A stretch of DNA of 7,173 nucleotides from Pseudomonadota bacterium (GTDB lineage Bacteria > Desulfobacterota > Anaeroferrophillalia > Anaeroferrophillales > Tharpellaceae). Below the pieces are notes generated by a model that saw nothing but the letters and a program-made list of their open reading frames with translations, ran no database searches and was not told the origin of the DNA. The position numbers and the translations under genes were made by a program. Positions within the stretch are counted from its first letter, which is position 1. Each line of letters starts with the position of its first letter. The stretch covers positions 1-7,173 of the forward strand of contig WFRP01000025.1 in assembly GCA_015486505.1 (NCBI GenBank), read 5' to 3'. Below, in pieces: positions 5,313 through 7,173 of the stretch.

Positions 5313-6853
5313 TTTAATATCACTGTCGGGGTCAGCATCACCACCAGTTCGACCCGGGTATTGACATCTTTCTGGCGCTGAAAAAGGGTGCCGATCAGAG
5401 GAATATCACCGAGCATCGGCACCTGCGAACTGTTTTTCGAGTTAATCTCACTGATCAGACCGCCGATAATAATGGTTTTGCCGTCATCAACCCGAACAAT
5501 CGTATCGGTCTGGCGGGTGTTAATGACCGGGACATCAAAAGTATTATTGTCATAACTGAAGGTCTTGTATTCGGATAATTCCGAAACCACCGGGACAATA
5601 TGCAGGGTGATAACCCCCTCGGCATCAATCTGCGGCGTAATGCCTAAGGAAATCCCGGTGTTGGCGGTTACGACTTCGGGAACAATCACGGTCTGCTCGT
5701 CGGTGCTGCTCTGCGACTGCCATTGCAGATAGGGAATCTGCCGGCCGACGGTAATCACCGCCGACTGATTATTGACAACATTGATTCTGGGGGAAGAGAG
5801 GACCTTGACATCGCCCTGGGTCGCGAGCGCGTCCAGAACCCCGTCGAGAACATTTTTCCGGTTGGGATCGCCCTTATAGACCACATTAAGCCCGGTCGCG
5901 CCGCTGGCGAAGTTGGTGGCGACTGCTAACGTGCCGTTTTTAATAAAATCATGGGCGAGAAGGTTCCAGTCAATTCCATATTCGAAACCTTTACTCAGGG
6001 AAACCTGAATAATTTTCGCCTCGATTATAACCTGCCGCCGTAAAGCCTGCTGGAGCTGCTCCAGATAGTCTCCGATCAGCTTCAGATTTTTCCGGCGGTC
6101 ATTAACCACAATCATACCGCCCATCGGGTTGATTTCAACCCGGCCGTCGGGCGAGAGGAGACAGCCCTGGCCGCCGGAGCCGCCGGTTAAGGCTTTATTT
6201 ATGGTATCCCAGACCTGGAGATACTCGGTATTGGCTTCGGTCGAGATTTCGAAAGCGCCGTTGCCGGAATCACCGCCCGGACCGCTGTTCCCCCCCCCGG
6301 AATCATTGCCGCCACTGTCGCCGGAGTTGGAGACCAGGCTGTAATCGAAATGAAAAATCCGGGTGTTAAAGGCTTTGACCTTGAGGATATTACCCTCAAT
6401 TGTATAAAAATCCTCACAGGAATCAAGAATCAGATCCAGGGCCTGGCGCAATGAGAGGTCATTAAATTCCACCGACACCGGATGGCCCCGGTCAACCCCT
6501 TTTTCGATAACCAGATTTAATCCGGCTTCACGGGCGAGACCGAAAAGCGTACCCTCCAGCGGCGCGCCCCGGGTTGACAGGGAGAACAGCATCTTTTCAA
6601 AAGGCAGTTCGCCGGCAACCGCGGCCTCCGGGGCCAGCTCGGCCAGGGGCGGCAGATGCTTGAGCGTTGCCTGCCGGCCGCTCGCCGGAAAGGCCCCGTA
6701 CGGTATCCGCGGAAGCCCCGGGGATGAACTGCTCGCCGGTTGCGGCGGCGGGGTGGCGTTATAAAAACATCCCGACAGCAGCAAACTCAGAAAAAGGGTT
6801 GTGAGCCGGAAGATCACCGACCAAAATGTGCGACCGCTGCTAATGGAAACCAC
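5309..6853 (-). CDS. mshL: MshL-type pilus secretin, outer-membrane lipoprotein
   Basis: Forms the gated outer-membrane ring through which the fibre passes. The 514-residue product starts with a lipoprotein signal: basic N-region, hydrophobic core (about 13-26) and lipobox LSGC with C29 as the lipidated residue. An STN-type domain lies at about 88-160 (SLSTRGAPLEGTLFGLAREA ... VEFNDLSLRQALDLIL). A Gly/Ser/Asn/Asp linker (176-199) and an N1-like segment to about 272 follow. The secretin domain (about 275-513) shows VLSSPRINVVNNQSAVITVG, GITPQID and the family signature VPMLGDIPLIGTLF (478-491). The C-terminus ends LVVMLTPTVILK. Start choice: GTG at 6853 follows AAAGGAG by 7 bases and yields the full signal peptide. 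The combination of lipobox, single STN and short N-domains fits MshL better than PilQ (AMIN domains) or GspD. Odd point: a G9 run within the linker codons. Confidence 0.93.
   Translation of the reverse strand: MVSISSGRTFWSVIFRLTTLFLSLLLSGCFYNATPPPQPASSSSPGLPRIPYGAFPASGRQATLKHLPPLAELAPEAAVAGELPFEKMLFSLSTRGAPLEGTLFGLAREAGLNLVIEKGVDRGHPVSVEFNDLSLRQALDLILDSCEDFYTIEGNILKVKAFNTRIFHFDYSLVSNSGDSGGNDSGGGNSGPGGDSGNGAFEISTEANTEYLQVWDTINKALTGGSGGQGCLLSPDGRVEINPMGGMIVVNDRRKNLKLIGDYLEQLQQALRRQVIIEAKIIQVSLSKGFEYGIDWNLLAHDFIKNGTLAVATNFASGATGLNVVYKGDPNRKNVLDGVLDALATQGDVKVLSSPRINVVNNQSAVITVGRQIPYLQWQSQSSTDEQTVIVPEVVTANTGISLGITPQIDAEGVITLHIVPVVSELSEYKTFSYDNNTFDVPVINTRQTDTIVRVDDGKTIIIGGLISEINSKNSSQVPMLGDIPLIGTLFQRQKDVNTRVELVVMLTPTVILK
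6290..6298 (-). repeat. Homopolymer of nine G in the secretin coding strand
   Basis: Nine consecutive C on the plus strand encode Gly186-Gly187-Gly188 (GGG GGG GGG) in the flexible linker of the secretin. The reading frame is intact as sequenced. By direct translation, gain of one G would give TGA six codons later (194-residue product), and loss of one G would end at the TAA at 6201-6199 (217-residue product). Both lack the entire pore-forming domain. Such tracts are known sites of slipped-strand mispairing in other bacteria; whether this one varies is not shown. Confidence 0.9.
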
Positions 6854-6860
6854 TCTGACT

Positions 6861-6867
6861 CTCCTTT
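6861..6867 (-). promoter_or_regulatory. Ribosome binding site of the secretin gene
   Basis: AAAGGAG on the minus strand lies 7 bases before the GTG start at 6853 and decides that start. The 7-bp hairpin of repeat copy 3 ends four bases upstream of it (6872), so the folded repeat would sit directly against the ribosome landing site. Confidence 0.75.
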
Positions 6868-6870
6868 CTG

Positions 6871-6921
6871 ATGCGGGAACAGATCCCGCAACCCAACCGA
6901 GCCTTTTCGGCCCGCAAATAA
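6871..6921 (-). repeat. Structured palindromic repeat, copy 3, inverted
   Basis: Read on the minus strand this is TTATTTGC, then a GGGCC/GGCTC stem (6913-6909 and 6903-6899, loop GAAAA, one G-T/G-U pair), a GGTTGGGT spacer, and the invariant TGCGGGA/TCCCGCA stem (6890-6884 and 6878-6872, loop TCTGT), ending GCAT. It matches the core of copies 1 and 2 with differences mostly in loops and spacer. The AATGTTCTGATAAGAG left arm of those copies is not present here. It fills the 75-base gap between the MshK-position gene and the secretin gene, in the same direction as their transcription, so it is expected to be in the operon mRNA if the operon is transcribed through this gap. Confidence 0.8.
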
Positions 6922-6928
6922 TGCCCTT

Positions 6929-7173
6929 CTAATCCTGGTTTTCTAAATCCTGATCTGCCAAATCATGTTTATCCAGCAAAGGTCCAATCTGCCGCAGCAA
7001 TTCCTGAATCGCCTTTCGCTGTTTTTCCGGAGCCGCGGCCTGATCCGGCGCCGGTTTTTCCGGTTTCTCCTCGGGCACAGTCAAGGCCGCGGTCGTATAA
7101 ACCCCGAGCGGCAATGTAACAGTTTTTTCAGCATCTTGCAAGGTAACACCGGTTTCAGAAATCAAAACAACCC
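6929..7173 (-). CDS. C-terminal end of a pilus-operon protein, MshK-like by position (partial)
   Basis: The reading frame is open to the window edge and ends with TAG at 6931-6929; the true start lies outside. The visible part begins VVLISETGVTLQDAEKTVTL, a beta-rich pattern like the C-terminal domains of PilP, GspC and MshK proteins. It then becomes a Pro/Glu/Lys/Ala-rich linker (PEEKPEKPAPDQAAAPEKQ) and finishes with a predicted amphipathic helix (RKAIQELLRQIGPLLDKHDL) and an acidic tail. No transmembrane segment or catalytic motif is visible. It lies directly upstream of the secretin gene, where mshK or pilP is normally found, and a periplasmic adaptor touching the secretin would fit. The linker-helix tail is not something I recognise from that family. 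The coding call is good; the family call is weak. Confidence 0.6.
   Translation of the reverse strand, partial: VVLISETGVTLQDAEKTVTLPLGVYTTAALTVPEEKPEKPAPDQAAAPEKQRKAIQELLRQIGPLLDKHDLADQDLENQD

Noticed and set aside
2251..6853. Reading the operon as a classical type II secretion system (gspD/E/F)
   Set aside because: The secretin is a lipoprotein with one STN and short N-domains, the ATPase has a full MshEN module, and an MshN-like TPR gene sits between them. No gspG/H/I/J/K series is present. A hybrid secretion role cannot be excluded.
6891..6900. An integron attC-like core (GTTGGGT / ACCCAAC) in repeat copy 3
   Set aside because: Copies 1 and 2 read TTTGGGT at the same place and so do not match GTTRRRY. 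No paired inverse core at attC spacing, cassette genes or integrase is visible.

Overview
The window is almost entirely one minus-strand operon for a type IV pilus machine of the MSHA (mannose-sensitive haemagglutinin) or type II secretion-like class. The encoded outer-membrane secretin, MshE-type ATPase and lipoprotein signal indicate a Gram-negative (diderm) bacterium. The gene style and the compact L-N-E-G-pilin order would fit a deltaproteobacterial (Desulfobacterota) genome, but that placement is an inference; no rRNA or other marker is present.

Layout in the direction of transcription (right to left): the C-terminal end of an open-ended gene, in the position of MshK (7173-6929); a 75-base gap holding one copy of a palindromic repeat; an MshL-type secretin lipoprotein (6853-5309); a membrane-anchored TPR protein in the MshN position (5312-3954); a 47-base gap with a short tandem repeat; an MshE/PilB/GspE-type ATPase with an N-terminal MshEN domain (3906-2251); an MshG/PilC/GspF-type inner-membrane platform protein (2251-1016); and a class III-signal prepilin of 258 residues (1016-240). 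The last 239 bases carry no convincing gene but hold two more copies of the repeat in direct orientation.

The genes fit one machine. The ATPase hydrolyses ATP in the cytoplasm and drives the platform protein, which adds the pilin to, or extracts it from, a fibre. The TPR protein probably links inner-membrane parts to the periplasm, and the secretin forms the outer-membrane exit. Junctions are tight (ATGA, TAGTG and TAATG overlaps), implying translational coupling. No prepilin peptidase, retraction ATPase, PilMNO-like genes or MshM-like AAA ATPase is present in the window.

Points that stand out: (1) a structured repeat of two or three consecutive stem-loops, present three times and bracketing the secretin-to-pilin block in inverted orientation, with one copy ending next to the secretin ribosome binding site; (2) a run of nine G in the secretin gene, where any one-base slip would truncate the protein before its pore domain, making it a candidate phase-variation switch; (3) an MshEN domain that keeps the 24-5-24 spacing of a cyclic-di-GMP site but has lost several consensus residues.
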